A DNA stretch of 64,000 nt from Methanoculleus chikugoensis (GCF_019669965.1 NZ_AP019781.1:2419092-2483091), one strand, 5' to 3'; positions 1 through 8,613 are shown, counted from the first letter of the stretch. The notes: generated by a model not told the origin, from the sequence alone. Numbers and translations are program-made.

Positions 1-851
1 AGGATCTTCTCGCCGACCTCCCCGGCCTGGCGCTGCTCGACGTCGCTGTAGTTCTCCATGAACCGGCCGATGACTTCCCGGGGGCCGCCGATCCCCTTGA
101 TCTCTCCGTTCTCAAGGAGAATTGCCCGGTCAGCCACGTCTTCGATGACGTTTGAGAAGTGGGAGGTGACAATCATACCCATATCGTTTACCCGGGCGCT
201 CTCGATGAGCATCCGGTGGACGAGCGTGGCGGTCTCCGGATCGAGCGTCCCGGTCGGTTCGTCCGCAAAGAGCATGAACGGGTTCTTCGCGAGCTGCCGG
301 GCGAGCACTACCCGCTGCTTCTCGCCGCCGGAGAGGTCGCGGGCGATATGCATCATCCGGTGGGAGAGCCTGACCTGGTCGATCAGGTCGGCGGCCCTGC
401 TGACGGCCTTCTCGCCCGGGTAGCCGACATCGTCGAGCGCCCGCAGGACGTTCTCGATCACCCGGTCGTCGCCGTAGAGTGCGAACGTCCGCTGGAACAT
501 GATGGCGGTTCTCCGCATGATCCGCCGTTTCATCGTCGCGTTCTCTTCGGCCCAGAGATCGATATCCGCCGGTTCCATCTTGCCCCCGCAGACAGGACAC
601 GGTTTTCCCACCTCGCTCGGGACACCGATGTAGTCGCATCCGCCGCAGACGGCGACATGATAGATGATTGCACCCTGTGTCGGAGGCTGGTCGACACCCC
701 GCATAAGGTGCATGAGAACGGTCTTGCCGGCGCCGCTTCTCCCGATGATACCGACGGTCTCTCCCTCGGCCACCTCAAAATTGATGTTTTTAAGCACGGC
801 AGTCCCGTTGAACTCCATGCAGAGATTCTTCACCGTAATAAGTGGGGTCAT
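1..851 (-). CDS. atwA: Methyl-coenzyme M reductase activation protein, component A2 (partial, C-terminus off the left edge)
   Basis: ATP-binding protein that takes part in the ATP-dependent reductive activation of methyl-coenzyme M reductase, the last enzyme of methanogenesis. The visible 283 residues are one ABC ATPase domain: Walker A GRSGAGKT at about residues 37-44, signature LSGGEKQR at 173-180, and Walker B with FADEP at about 195-199. Between Walker A and the signature is an insert with two Cys-X2-Cys pairs (residues 69/72 and 85/88), a likely zinc ribbon. Full AtwA proteins carry a second ABC domain, which would lie beyond base 1. The ATG at 849-851 opens directly into the typical N-terminus MTPLITVKNL. 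It is a cytoplasmic protein. The family call is strong because an ABC domain with this Cys insert is characteristic of A2 in methanogens. Confidence 0.9.
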   Translation of the reverse strand, partial: MTPLITVKNLCMEFNGTAVLKNINFEVAEGETVGIIGRSGAGKTVLMHLMRGVDQPPTQGAIIYHVAVCGGCDYIGVPSEVGKPCPVCGGKMEPADIDLWAEENATMKRRIMRRTAIMFQRTFALYGDDRVIENVLRALDDVGYPGEKAVSRAADLIDQVRLSHRMMHIARDLSGGEKQRVVLARQLAKNPFMLFADEPTGTLDPETATLVHRMLIESARVNDMGMIVTSHFSNVIEDVADRAILLENGEIKGIGGPREVIGRFMENYSDVEQRQAGEVGEKI

Positions 852-898
852 CTTGAGATCCTCGTTAAACTAATCTTCATCTGGGATCATATTAGGGT

Positions 899-1741
899 TT
901 ATATTGTTGCACTTTTCCCGGGCGCCGCGGTATCCGTGAGGAGTTCTGCCACGATACCGGGCACCTCGCTGACGTTGTGGATCACCCGATCCACGCTCGC
1001 ATAAAGGACGGCCGGTTTCCGGTCCGACTGCTGTTCGGTGAGCACCGCGAGATCTGCTTTCCGAAAGGCGTTCAGGTCGTTGATGGCATCTCCAACCATA
1101 ACAACTTTATCGTACTGCTCTTTGAGGTCTTCCACGATCCGGGCTTTCATCGAGGGCGTTGCGACACCGTAAACCCTCTCCCGGGGGATGCCGAGGTAGT
1201 CGCCCATCCGTTCGAGTTTTGCGACGCGGTCGCCGGATGCTATGTATGCGGGAACGCCCATCCGGTGCAGTTCGGTGATGGTCTCTTTCGCGCCCTCGAA
1301 CGGCCTTCCGCCGGTCGTCACGGTGAACTCGATGCCGGGGATGTCCATGTTCAGGATCACGCCGCTGTTCATGGTGACGATCGACTCTCTCTTGCAGCAA
1401 CTCCAGACCTGTCGGATGCATGCCTGCAGATCGCCGATGCGGGCGCGTTCGTCGTTGTAGAGGAGATTCCCGACCTCTTCGGCGGGGATGACCCGGCGGG
1501 AACAGGCCACCCCGAATCCGACCGACTGTTCCAGGAAGAACCTGGAGAGGCACTGCTCTTCCGGCGCCTCCATGACGTCCCGGGAGTGGAGGTGGAGGAC
1601 GACGAGCACTCGCGCATCCGACCCGAAGGTGATGGTCGTGGTCTCGACCTCGGTCAGCATCTCGTCGTTGAGGATGTCGCGCGCTACGCGGTAGGTCCGC
1701 AGAAGTGTGCCCGCACTATCAAAAACAACGGCTACCGACAT
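899..1741 (-). CDS. HAD-superfamily hydrolase, soluble P-type ATPase-like
   Basis: A 280-residue protein with HAD landmarks: an N-terminal FDSAGTLL with the presumed nucleophile Asp8, a Lys in MKARIVEDLK near residue 195, and the acidic motif GDAINDLNAFRKAD near 217. The +2 position after the nucleophile is Ala10, not the usual Asp, so the motif resembles DKTGT of P-type ATPases more than DxD phosphatases. About 100 residues lie between motif I and the first cap-like segment, including a Cys-rich stretch (VWSCCKRE). It ends about 48 bases from the start of atwA and reads the same way, so it may be co-transcribed with it. It is divergent from the R15P isomerase gene, with a 54-base shared intergenic region. 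Substrate is unknown. Confidence 0.75.
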   Translation of the reverse strand: MSVAVVFDSAGTLLRTYRVARDILNDEMLTEVETTTITFGSDARVLVVLHLHSRDVMEAPEEQCLSRFFLEQSVGFGVACSRRVIPAEEVGNLLYNDERARIGDLQACIRQVWSCCKRESIVTMNSGVILNMDIPGIEFTVTTGGRPFEGAKETITELHRMGVPAYIASGDRVAKLERMGDYLGIPRERVYGVATPSMKARIVEDLKEQYDKVVMVGDAINDLNAFRKADLAVLTEQQSDRKPAVLYASVDRVIHNVSEVPGIVAELLTDTAAPGKSATI

Positions 1742-1795
1742 ATTCTCACGTCAATAAGTCTATGTAGTCTCTTGCCCTCTCTTCAATGAAGACGT

Positions 1796-2725
1796 ATGGT
1801 ATTGAGTGAGACGGCAGCAAGCATAAAGAATATGGAGATCCGGGGCGCCGGCAGGATCGCCCGGGCAGCGGTGGACGCACTGGCCGATTATGCCCGAAAT
1901 CTCGATGCATCGGACCCCGATACGTTCAAGCAGGAGATGCAGAAGGCGGCCGATCTCCTCACCGGAACCCGGCCGACCGCCGTCTCGCTCCCGAACGCTG
2001 TGCGCTCCGTGATGCGGGCGCTCGACTCGTTCGACTCGGTGGAGGCCGCACGGGACGCGGTTCTTCTCCGCGCGGCGGAGTTCGTCGAGCACTCGGAGCA
2101 TGCAATCGAGCGGATAGCGGAGATCGGGGCACGCCACATCTCCGACGGCGACGTTCTCCTGACTCACTGCAACTCCGAGGCGGCGCTCGGGTGCATCCTG
2201 GAGGCCCACCGGCAGGGGAAGGAGATCGAGGTCTACGCGACGGAAGTTCGTCCCCGCGGCCAGGGGCTCATAACCATCAGGACGTTGAACGACGCCGGTA
2301 TCCGGACGAACTACATCGTCGATTCGGCGGTTCGCTACTTCATCAACGACGTCGATCTGGTCTTCGTCGGCGCCGACGCTATCGCGGTGAACGGCGCGGT
2401 GGTGAACAAGATCGGGACCGCCCAGATTGCGCATGCCGCGAACGAAGCCCGGACGAACGTCATCGTGGCGGCCGAGACCTACAAGTTCGCGCCGAGGACG
2501 ATCCTCGGGGAGCTGATCGAGATCGAGGAGCGGGATCCCGCCGAGGTGCTCCCCCGCGAGGTGGCGGAGAAACTTCCCTTCGTCCGGGTCAGGAACCCGG
2601 CCTTCGACGTGACGCCCGCGGAGTACGTCGACCTGATCGTCACCGAGCAGGGGGCGATCCCGCCGGGGCTCGCGTTCACGGTGATAAGGGATTATCTCGG
2701 GTGGAGGATCGAGGAGTTGCGGTAG
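1796..2725 (+). CDS. Ribose-1,5-bisphosphate isomerase
   Basis: Converts ribose 1,5-bisphosphate to ribulose 1,5-bisphosphate in the archaeal AMP (nucleoside) salvage pathway, upstream of type III RuBisCO. The 309 residues match the eIF2B-like isomerase family. LTHCNSEAA carries the expected catalytic Cys (about residue 125) and VGADAI carries the conserved Asp (about 194), followed by the usual NKIGT and AETYKF segments. Family length is about 310-320 residues. The ATG at 1796 is used; an alternative Met 13 codons in (MEIRGAGR) is possible. AMP phosphorylase and RuBisCO are not in the window, so the pathway role rests on family knowledge. It stands as a single gene, divergent from the HAD gene. 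Confidence 0.88.
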   Translation: MVLSETAASIKNMEIRGAGRIARAAVDALADYARNLDASDPDTFKQEMQKAADLLTGTRPTAVSLPNAVRSVMRALDSFDSVEAARDAVLLRAAEFVEHSEHAIERIAEIGARHISDGDVLLTHCNSEAALGCILEAHRQGKEIEVYATEVRPRGQGLITIRTLNDAGIRTNYIVDSAVRYFINDVDLVFVGADAIAVNGAVVNKIGTAQIAHAANEARTNVIVAAETYKFAPRTILGELIEIEERDPAEVLPREVAEKLPFVRVRNPAFDVTPAEYVDLIVTEQGAIPPGLAFTVIRDYLGWRIEELR

Positions 2726-2737
2726 GGCCCGGAACGC

Positions 2738-3655
2738 CTACCGGAGAGGTGAGTCGGCACGGCTTTCGGCACCCGTTCCGTTCCAGGGGAGGAGGGGCAC
2801 CATACCGTCTGCCGTCCCGTCGCGACCCCCGGAAGATGCCAGTGCCTCGCTGGTGAGTGCGTAGCGTACCGTCCGGCCGTCGCGATTCGTTTCGACGAGT
2901 CCGTCTGCGGCGAGCCGTCGCATGTGCCAGGCGGCTGTGGAACACGAGATGGTGATGATGTCGGCTATCTCCGACTGCGTGATGCCGGGTTTTTCAAGGA
3001 GAAGGGCAAAGATCTGCCGACGTGTGCCGTTCTGGAGGTGCAGGCATACGGCCTTCTCGGCCGTGTCATAGTCACCGTTTCTGAAGTAGCCCACCCTGCC
3101 GTCCCGATGCAGGATACTGACCAGACCGGCCTCCCGGAGGCGGGAGAGGTGGTAACGGATCGTTCCCCGGTTGATCCCGGTGATACGGGCGATCTCCGCG
3201 GGCGCGATCCCGGGGTGGTCCCGGATGCAGGCGTAGATCCGGGACCGTTTCTTGTTGTCCAGGAGACTGCGTGAGGTCCGGTAGCCGAGATAGGCCATGG
3301 CGCCGGCGGAATAGACGAGTTCGAAGGGTATCGCGAGAAGCGGGCAGTGGATGAGCAGGACGATAGTGAGGAATTCCAACGGTGAGTAGGCCTGCCAGAC
3401 CGGCACGAACACCTCGTCGTCGATGTAGGTCACATCCGTGGGGAGTTCGGCAGGGCCTGGTTCAACGATGATCTTTGCCGCTGCAGGGCTCCAGAGGAGG
3501 AGCAGGGCCAGGGATAGGACAATGAACAGGTCAGCCGCTCTGTGTATGGTCCGGCCCCCTATGAGGGGGCTGCACCGGGCAACGCCCCATTCTCCAAAGT
3601 GTGCACTGTGCTTTGTTATGCCCATGAACCCTATGCACAACGTCCGAACCCCCAA
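2738..3655 (-). CDS. Membrane-anchored winged-helix transcriptional regulator
   Basis: Up to 305 residues. The N-terminal part has a hydrophobic segment (FIVLSLALLLLW) followed by Ala-Ala, then a short external loop and a second hydrophobic segment (FLTIVLLIHCPLLAIPF). After this come two tandem winged-helix units: the first around PGIAPAEIARITGINRGTIR, the second around KPGITQSEIADIITISCSTA. The layout predicts a membrane-anchored DNA-binding protein with a short extracytoplasmic sensor loop. It is a paralogue of the protein at 8614-9504. The start is uncertain: in-frame Met codons at residues 1 and 11 precede the hydrophobic segment. No ligand or target is visible. The nearby secreted proteins are plausible targets, but that is inference. 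Confidence 0.75.
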   Translation of the reverse strand: MGVRTLCIGFMGITKHSAHFGEWGVARCSPLIGGRTIHRAADLFIVLSLALLLLWSPAAAKIIVEPGPAELPTDVTYIDDEVFVPVWQAYSPLEFLTIVLLIHCPLLAIPFELVYSAGAMAYLGYRTSRSLLDNKKRSRIYACIRDHPGIAPAEIARITGINRGTIRYHLSRLREAGLVSILHRDGRVGYFRNGDYDTAEKAVCLHLQNGTRRQIFALLLEKPGITQSEIADIITISCSTAAWHMRRLAADGLVETNRDGRTVRYALTSEALASSGGRDGTADGMVPLLPWNGTGAESRADSPLR

Positions 3656-3726
3656 CCTTAAACGTTCTGTGCTGACCCTCGAATTGTCATCGGGAATTTC
3701 CGAGTAACGCTTTCATCGAATCAGCG

Positions 3727-3942
3727 ATGGATATCGATAACACGGAAGAAATGGAGATTTTCCAGTGGAAGTCACCCCCGGACACAGTCCAGGAGGCTCA
3801 ACGGCGTTTAGAATCAATAACAGAGATACTCCCCGGAATGGCAAAACCCGGCAATATTATGGCCCTCCTCGGAAAATCCACCTCCGGCAAGGGGATTATG
3901 CGCGCCCTACGAGGAGACTGTAGCGCCGCTGGTTCTTCGTAA
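3727..3942 (+). CDS. Small hypothetical protein (doubtful)
   Basis: A 71-residue reading frame beginning with an acidic stretch (MDIDNTEEMEIF) and ending in GDCSAAGSS. It contains ALLGKSTSGKG, which resembles a P-loop but does not fit the Walker A spacing. I recognise no family. The base composition is less GC-rich at the start than in neighbouring core genes. It could be a gene remnant. Confidence 0.25.
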   Translation: MDIDNTEEMEIFQWKSPPDTVQEAQRRLESITEILPGMAKPGNIMALLGKSTSGKGIMRALRGDCSAAGSS

Positions 3943-4046
3943 CGAGCGACCATCACCGGAGTTCCGATCCCGGGTGGATCTACTGCACTCTCAACGGATC
4001 GACCAGCTCAACCCGGGTCACCAGGGGCGCTTTGTCCGGCCCGGTC

Positions 4047-4169
4047 CTACCGGGTAAACCTGCTGAGCATATCTGATAATTTACACGGGCGGACATCACG
4101 CGGTGCCTCGTAGGCCCGGTAACCCCGTAGGATCTTCCCGAGTACCGGAGTATCTGCAGAACTGATCAT
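4047..4169 (-). CDS. Possible 40-residue protein
   Basis: An ATG-to-TAG frame of 40 residues (begins MISSADTPVLGKIL, ends LSDMLSRFTR) in a stretch with no other gene. No Shine-Dalgarno is convincing and no family is recognised. It is listed because the composition is not obviously random, but it may be a fragment. Confidence 0.15.
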   Translation of the reverse strand: MISSADTPVLGKILRGYRAYEAPRDVRPCKLSDMLSRFTR

Positions 4170-4196
4170 ATTCGCTGTTTGGAGCCTTCAAACGCC

Positions 4197-4418
4197 TTGA
4201 CGTGTCGATGATTGGCACAGAAAAGGTATTAAGAGAAACAACAAAGCCTCAATCGAGGATACCGCACGTGGTATCTCGCGGGGGCCGGGTGTCTCGATTG
4301 GCGTCGTGTCCCGGAGCCCACAGCGTGCCCGGGGGCTGATGGTGCTGACGGCTGCGAACAGAGATAGCCGTTGCGGTTCCGCGGCCTCCTGGAGCATGCG
4401 TGAAAGGGGAATCGAATC
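4197..4418 (+). promoter_or_regulatory. Promoter plus long 5' leader, near-duplicate of the one at 8238-8447
   Basis: This stretch aligns, up to the start codon, with the reverse complement of 8238-8447. It begins with an identical 20-base block (4211-4230), which includes GGTATTAA, a plausible TATA element at about 4225-4233. Transcription from there would leave a leader of about 165 bases. Other conserved blocks include CTCGATTGGCGTCGT, CTGATGGTGCTG and GGTTCCGCGGCCTCC. The copy here has about 20 extra bases near 4317-4336. The two downstream proteins are unrelated, so the similarity is in the control region itself. Confidence 0.7.
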
Positions 4419-4982
4419 ATGAAACAGAGCAACATCTTCAGAATGTGCGCTGCAGCTGCCATCGGCCTGCTTCTGGCCTGCATGGCGGTGGTGCCGGTCA
4501 GCGCAGAGAACGATCCGACCCACATTATACCTGTCGATGGGAATTCGACACGCATCACGCCCGTAGATCCGGACCTGACCACCATCATGTCCGTTGGCGG
4601 GAACCTGACATGGGTCCACATCATACCCATCGACGGTGGTTCGCTCGTCATCGACGAAGGAGGAGGGACAGATTGCACCGCATATGCAGGCTCATGGTTC
4701 GTCGAGAACCATGTACCGGGATCGGTTTACCGGTTCATCGTGGAGTGCGAATACGCCGACACCAACCGTGCAATCGGAGAGACAGCCGAGTTCCGGCTGG
4801 AAGGGCCGGATGGTGCGGTAGATACATGGTCCATAAACGACACCCCGTTCTTCAACGACGACTGGAAAGGGGCGCTGTCGGTGGATTTCATGCCTGAGGA
4901 TTCCGGTGCGTACCACTGGGAGATCGCGTGCGATAAAGGCGGAGAGAGCGCTTCGTCGCGCGGGGATCTCATCTTCCGGTAG
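4419..4982 (+). CDS. Secreted hypothetical protein
   Basis: A 187-residue protein with a clear signal peptide: a basic start, a hydrophobic run (AAAAIGLLLACMAVVPV) and a probable cut after VSA near residue 29. The mature part begins with three short repeats of the form HIIPVDGN / ITPVDPDLT / HIIPIDGG. It continues into a beta-rich region with two Cys (near 86 and 110) and ends RGDLIFR. No catalytic motif or family is recognised. The start is fixed by the signal peptide and by the leader, whose similarity to the 8238-8447 copy ends at this ATG. It is probably expressed from that leader and is followed by another exported protein. Confidence 0.7.
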   Translation: MKQSNIFRMCAAAAIGLLLACMAVVPVSAENDPTHIIPVDGNSTRITPVDPDLTTIMSVGGNLTWVHIIPIDGGSLVIDEGGGTDCTAYAGSWFVENHVPGSVYRFIVECEYADTNRAIGETAEFRLEGPDGAVDTWSINDTPFFNDDWKGALSVDFMPEDSGAYHWEIACDKGGESASSRGDLIFR

Positions 4983-5104
4983 GAGATCATCCGAAAGAGA
5001 ATGAACCGTATAATCTCTGAAAAGTGCCCGGCGATATCTCATTTGATGTCCTTGAGGGGTGGCTCCTGTAGGGTGTAGCAATCTAATGAGCAGCAGGTAA
5101 CATC

Positions 5105-5512
5105 ATGGCCAGCATAAACGCGTTGACTGCCGGTATCGTAATACTGGCCTTCATAGCCGGAACCGGGGCCGGCTATCTCCTTACAGCACGGAATGAAGCC
5201 CCCACAGCAGGGGCTGAAGGGACGTGCCCGGCAGAGGTCACGTCCCTCAATATACTGACCGTGGCGCTTAATGACCCGAAGGTCATCGGATTGCTGGGCA
5301 ACAAAAGTATTGGGGCAATCGCGTTCTCACGAGGCACCTATAGCGAACAGGATATGAATTATACCCAGATCGTCTTTCGTCTCCAAGATCCTGACCCCGA
5401 CGACCACATGACCGCCTCGATGATTGTTGTTCAGATCAACGATTCCTGCAAGGTATACTCCGTCTATGAGACATATCCATCGTATATCCCCAAGATTGTC
5501 CCGGAGACGTAA
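5105..5512 (+). CDS. Membrane-anchored hypothetical protein
   Basis: A 135-residue protein with one N-terminal hydrophobic segment (AGIVILAFIAGTGAGYLL, about residues 9-26), which is either a membrane anchor or an uncleaved signal. The remainder is an extracytoplasmic domain with two Cys residues (near 41 and 117). A Shine-Dalgarno-like AGCAGCAGGT lies 7 bases before the ATG. No family is recognised. It lies 122 bases after the secreted protein at 4419-4982 on the same strand. Confidence 0.6.
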   Translation: MASINALTAGIVILAFIAGTGAGYLLTARNEAPTAGAEGTCPAEVTSLNILTVALNDPKVIGLLGNKSIGAIAFSRGTYSEQDMNYTQIVFRLQDPDPDDHMTASMIVVQINDSCKVYSVYETYPSYIPKIVPET

Positions 5513-5566
5513 GAGTGGTCACTTGAAGAATCTCAGAGCCAGAAGGGTCCGCACCCAGAGGAGGGC

Positions 5567-5857
5567 ATGAGGAATATGATGAGTAATAACCGGCCGTGTG
5601 GTCTCACCGAGGCAGCCCATCATCCATTTAAGGGCATTCCACGACCCCTAGCAATCCGGATAGGCGAGGAGATTGCATCACTCGCCGGCGAGACCGACCC
5701 GAAGAAGCATCTCAAACAATTGAAGGGAGCGAGCAATCCCCCGCTCTACTCGCTCCGAAGCGGGGACTACCGGGTGGTTCTCTCGATCATAGACGACCTC
5801 CTGGTGATCCACGTCATCGCAGTCGGACACCGGAGCAGGGTGTACCGCAGGTTCTGA
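5567..5857 (+). CDS. RelE/ParE-family toxin, orphan
   Basis: A 96-residue protein with the RelE/ParE pattern: PRPLAIRIGEEI helix, KQLKGASNPPLYSLRSGDYR, then VVLSIIDDLLVIHVIAVGHRSRVYRRF. These correspond to the LKG...YRLRVGDYRV and VLxVGHRxxVY cores of the family. Proteins of this type usually cleave ribosome-bound mRNA and are neutralised by a partner encoded next to them. A strong Shine-Dalgarno (GAGGAGGG, 5558-5565) fixes the start. No antitoxin-like gene lies on either side; the upstream gene is an exported protein and the next 300 bases downstream have no convincing gene. It is therefore an orphan or has a distant partner. The N-terminus (RPCGLTEAAHHPF) is divergent. Confidence 0.7.
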   Translation: MRNMMSNNRPCGLTEAAHHPFKGIPRPLAIRIGEEIASLAGETDPKKHLKQLKGASNPPLYSLRSGDYRVVLSIIDDLLVIHVIAVGHRSRVYRRF

Positions 5858-6175
5858 ACGGAGAGTCTCTGCAGGAGGGCGCCGGGCTTGCCTCAATCGT
5901 ACCCACCGGGAGCACGCCGGGACAGGGTGGGCCGGTTCCCTACTTCGACATCATCCCGGTTCATGAGTAATGTGGCCGACATTCAGTGGAAATCGAACCC
6001 GGCCGCCCCGGGTGTGGGGGCGTGCTTCGAACCGGAATTCGTACATCCTCCCTCCCATTCTAAGATCTTGCAATATTGTTGGCCCGCTTCCGAGATGACC
6101 GCACGACAGGAATTATGTGCGCGCGCACCTGCCTGCCGCACATGCGCATGTACTGAGTGAAACCCATCTCCGCCG
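5858..6175. other. Gap without a supportable gene
   Basis: About 320 bases between the toxin gene and the ABC permease. I see no coding frame with a convincing start or family signature. It holds small palindromes such as GTGCGCGCGCAC (about 6117-6128), which precedes an overlapping ATGCGCAT repeat. Confidence 0.5.
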
Positions 6176-7240
6176 TCATCGGATATCCATCCGCATGAAA
6201 CGGGTGTATGCCGCTCCGAAGAAGATTGCCGGAAGCGCAAGCATCGCGACGATCGGCTGCCGGATGAGAGCGATCAGGTCGGGAAGGTCGGGGAGCGGTT
6301 CTTCCCCGGGGTGGGGCGTTCTCAGGGCGAAGGGGTCCGGATTGATCCACATCGAGAACCGTGGATTGGTGATCGCTACCGAGAGTTCCTGGTAATTCCT
6401 TTGTGGCGAGAGGAGGCGGACGGTCGCTCCGATACGTTCCTGGTGTTCGAGGTAGGTTCGCTCCTCCTCCCGGTACTGCAGCCACTCCTCTTCGGTGAAT
6501 TGCGGGTCGCTCATGTCCACCGGTTCCGGGGGTGTTCCGGCAACCGCATCGGTAAGGATGCCGCCGAAGATCGGTACGATGGAGGATAAGACAAAGATAG
6601 CGACCAGCGACCAGACAAGAGCGCTCCCGCTATCGGCAACGACCGACGAGGCGAGGAGAGCGACCGAGAAGAACGTGAAGAGGTAGACCAGCGAAACGAA
6701 CCAGAAGACCAGGATCGCGCCGAGCTCGGCAGGCGACGGGACGATTGCAAAGAGCAGGAGGAGCGCGAGCGCGATGAGAATCGCGATGCTCATCGCCAGC
6801 GTCAGGGCGGCGAACCCCCCGAGCGCCTTGCCGGTGATCACCTCGTCGCGGAAAACCGGACGGGAAAGGAGGGTTTTGAGCGAGCCCGACCAGCGTTCCC
6901 GCGTGATCAGGTCGAACCCGGTCGCGATCGCAAGCAGCGGGCCGTAACTCGCGACCATCGAGGAGAGGTTGAGGAAGACCGTGAGGAGGGAGGGTTTCTC
7001 CGGCATCCAGCCGGGGTAACCCAGGAATTTCGGCACCGGCGCGGTACCGTCGGAGTATGCCGCGAGTTTCTCGCTGTAGTTCTCGACGCCCTCGTAGAGA
7101 GAGACGGAGCAGAGGATCAGGAAGAGGAGGAGGACAAGGGTGAACCGCCGGCTCGCGAGGTGGTCGGCAAACTCTTTTCCTGCCACGAGGAGCGTGCGGC
7201 TCGGATCGGATACCCGGTCTGCCATTCTCTCGTCTTCCAC
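6176..7240 (-). CDS. ABC-2 type transporter permease
   Basis: A 354-residue integral membrane protein. After a cytoplasmic N-terminus (LLVAGKEFADHLASRRF) there is a first membrane helix, then a large loop. The family motif LITRERWSGSLKTLLSRPVFRDEVITGK follows at about residues 110-137 (shown here only as the region), then a block of four helices and a long extracytoplasmic loop before the last helix near the C-terminus. This is the layout of ABC-2 or NosY-like permeases that export small molecules or proteins. Its start lies 7 bases after the stop of the lipoprotein gene at 7248-8237, so the two form an operon. No ATPase subunit is encoded beside it, so it must pair with one elsewhere. Confidence 0.82.
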   Translation of the reverse strand: MEDERMADRVSDPSRTLLVAGKEFADHLASRRFTLVLLLFLILCSVSLYEGVENYSEKLAAYSDGTAPVPKFLGYPGWMPEKPSLLTVFLNLSSMVASYGPLLAIATGFDLITRERWSGSLKTLLSRPVFRDEVITGKALGGFAALTLAMSIAILIALALLLLFAIVPSPAELGAILVFWFVSLVYLFTFFSVALLASSVVADSGSALVWSLVAIFVLSSIVPIFGGILTDAVAGTPPEPVDMSDPQFTEEEWLQYREEERTYLEHQERIGATVRLLSPQRNYQELSVAITNPRFSMWINPDPFALRTPHPGEEPLPDLPDLIALIRQPIVAMLALPAIFFGAAYTRFMRMDIR

Positions 7241-7247
7241 CGGACTA

Positions 7248-8237
7248 CTACCACCCCGGGTTATAATTTGCAGAAAGAACCTCTCCCGAATGGGCGTTCA
7301 TCCATATTTCAGCCGCCCGTGGCGGATCCTGCGAGCGGTGCCGCTCGTCGTCGAACGTGATGTGCCAGGCAAGAGGCACCGCGACCGGTTCCGTTGACGG
7401 GCGTTGCCGTGCGATCAGGTCGTACCACCGCAGCTCTGTCGACCGGATGGCGAACTCGCCGGGATCCTTGCCGTAGGTATCGTTGAGGTACGCCAGAACC
7501 CGTTCCTGTACCCCGTCTTCCGGGATCGAAGGTTCCGGATCGGCCATGGTGTCGTTGTTTGATACTTTCCAGAATTTAGAGTACGAGACGACGCGGCCGT
7601 TAATCGAATCGATCGCAAGGATGATCGTGTCGAACTGGCAGAGGACCCCGTCGATCGAGCGGTGATACACGAAATGGTACGGGCCGTTTCGCGAACCCAG
7701 CGGTGTATCTACCATAGAGAGTGCGGCGTCGGTCTTCACGACGTCCGAACGCTCGTTTCGCTCCCGGAGATATGCATCGGCAATCTTTTCCGCCGCATCG
7801 ATCGTGATTGCGGGATCGGCAGACCGGAAATAGTCACGGCCATCCTGGAAATGCACCATCTCCCTGTCGACAGCATCGATCCATACGGTGATATCGTCTG
7901 CAGGATCGCGGTCGTCTTCCGCTTTCACCCGGAACCGCCAGACGTCGCCATAGGTCTGCACGTCGTATGGCTCGGCAGTCATCCGTTCAATCCGGATCCC
8001 GGGGATCTCCCGTTCCAGTGCGGCCGCGGCAAGCGAACGCGCTTCCCCCTCGCCGATCAGGCCGTCCGGCGACGGTTGGGCCGGTGTCACCCCGGGTGAC
8101 GCTGTCGCCTCCGGCGACGTCGGTGCAGCCCGTCCGTTTCCACCGGCATCCGTCCCTACACAACCCGCCGACGCCGCCAAACAGGCAAGGAGGAGGACTG
8201 CTGCGAGTGTGTAACCGATTTTGTTGATAGGTCTCAT
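7248..8237 (-). CDS. Lipoprotein with PepSY/YcdB-like repeats
   Basis: A 329-residue exported protein. It starts with a lipoprotein signal (hydrophobic AAVLLLACLAASAGC, lipid-modified Cys at about residue 26), followed by a Pro/Thr/Ser-rich linker. The rest has two related segments, each with a helix beginning like EARSLAAAALEREIPG or DAAEKIADAYLRERN, followed by beta strands that include WRFRVKAED and YHFVYHRSIDG. That arrangement resembles PepSY/YcdB domains. It is anchored outside the membrane and may serve the permease gene that follows 7 bases later. The start is supported by the leader, whose near-duplicate before the gene at 4419 also ends at the ATG. Confidence 0.72.
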   Translation of the reverse strand: MRPINKIGYTLAAVLLLACLAASAGCVGTDAGGNGRAAPTSPEATASPGVTPAQPSPDGLIGEGEARSLAAAALEREIPGIRIERMTAEPYDVQTYGDVWRFRVKAEDDRDPADDITVWIDAVDREMVHFQDGRDYFRSADPAITIDAAEKIADAYLRERNERSDVVKTDAALSMVDTPLGSRNGPYHFVYHRSIDGVLCQFDTIILAIDSINGRVVSYSKFWKVSNNDTMADPEPSIPEDGVQERVLAYLNDTYGKDPGEFAIRSTELRWYDLIARQRPSTEPVAVPLAWHITFDDERHRSQDPPRAAEIWMNAHSGEVLSANYNPGW

Positions 8238-8447
8238 GGTTCTATCCTCATTTCACGCATGCCCCGGGAGGCCGCGGAACCGCAAGGGCTATCCCTGTTC
8301 ACAGCCGCCAGCACCATCAGCTCCCGGAAACGACGCCAATCGAGATTCCCCCTGCGGGATATCGCATGCGGCATCGTCAATCGAGACGTTGTTGCCCGTC
8401 TTTATACCTTTTCTGTGCCAATCGTCAATTCGACCTGATATTCGAAG
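8238..8447 (-). promoter_or_regulatory. Promoter plus long 5' leader, near-duplicate of the one at 4197-4418
   Basis: Read on the minus strand, this stretch matches 4197-4418 at roughly four bases in five up to the start codon. The plausible TATA element GGTATAAAG lies at 8400-8408, giving a leader of about 140 bases. CCGGGAG near the middle can pair with CTCCCGG about 60 bases later, and the short GCGG-TT-CCGC hairpin lies between. The pairing is only partly kept in the other copy. Confidence 0.7.
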
Positions 8448-8613
8448 GCCCCGGGCCGGGAACAGGATCCGTCCTGCAGATGCAGGAGCCTGATACTCCG
8501 GCACAATCCCCGAATACCGGCTGCAGGCCGATCGCGCACGTCTGCGCGGCGCCGGCGGGGACCGGAGATGTGTCGGACTGAAGGTGGAAAGAGCCTTCAT
8601 CCGCGAGACGGAC

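Noticed and set aside
3880-3910. P-loop in the small protein at 3727
   Set aside because: GKSTSGKG does not fit the Walker A spacing.
4047-4169. A clear small gene at this place
   Set aside because: Kept only as a low-confidence entry: no ribosome site and no family.
4317-4345. Fluoride riboswitch, because of GGCTGATGG
   Set aside because: The other conserved fluoride motifs and the expected pairing are not present, and the downstream gene is not a fluoride exporter.
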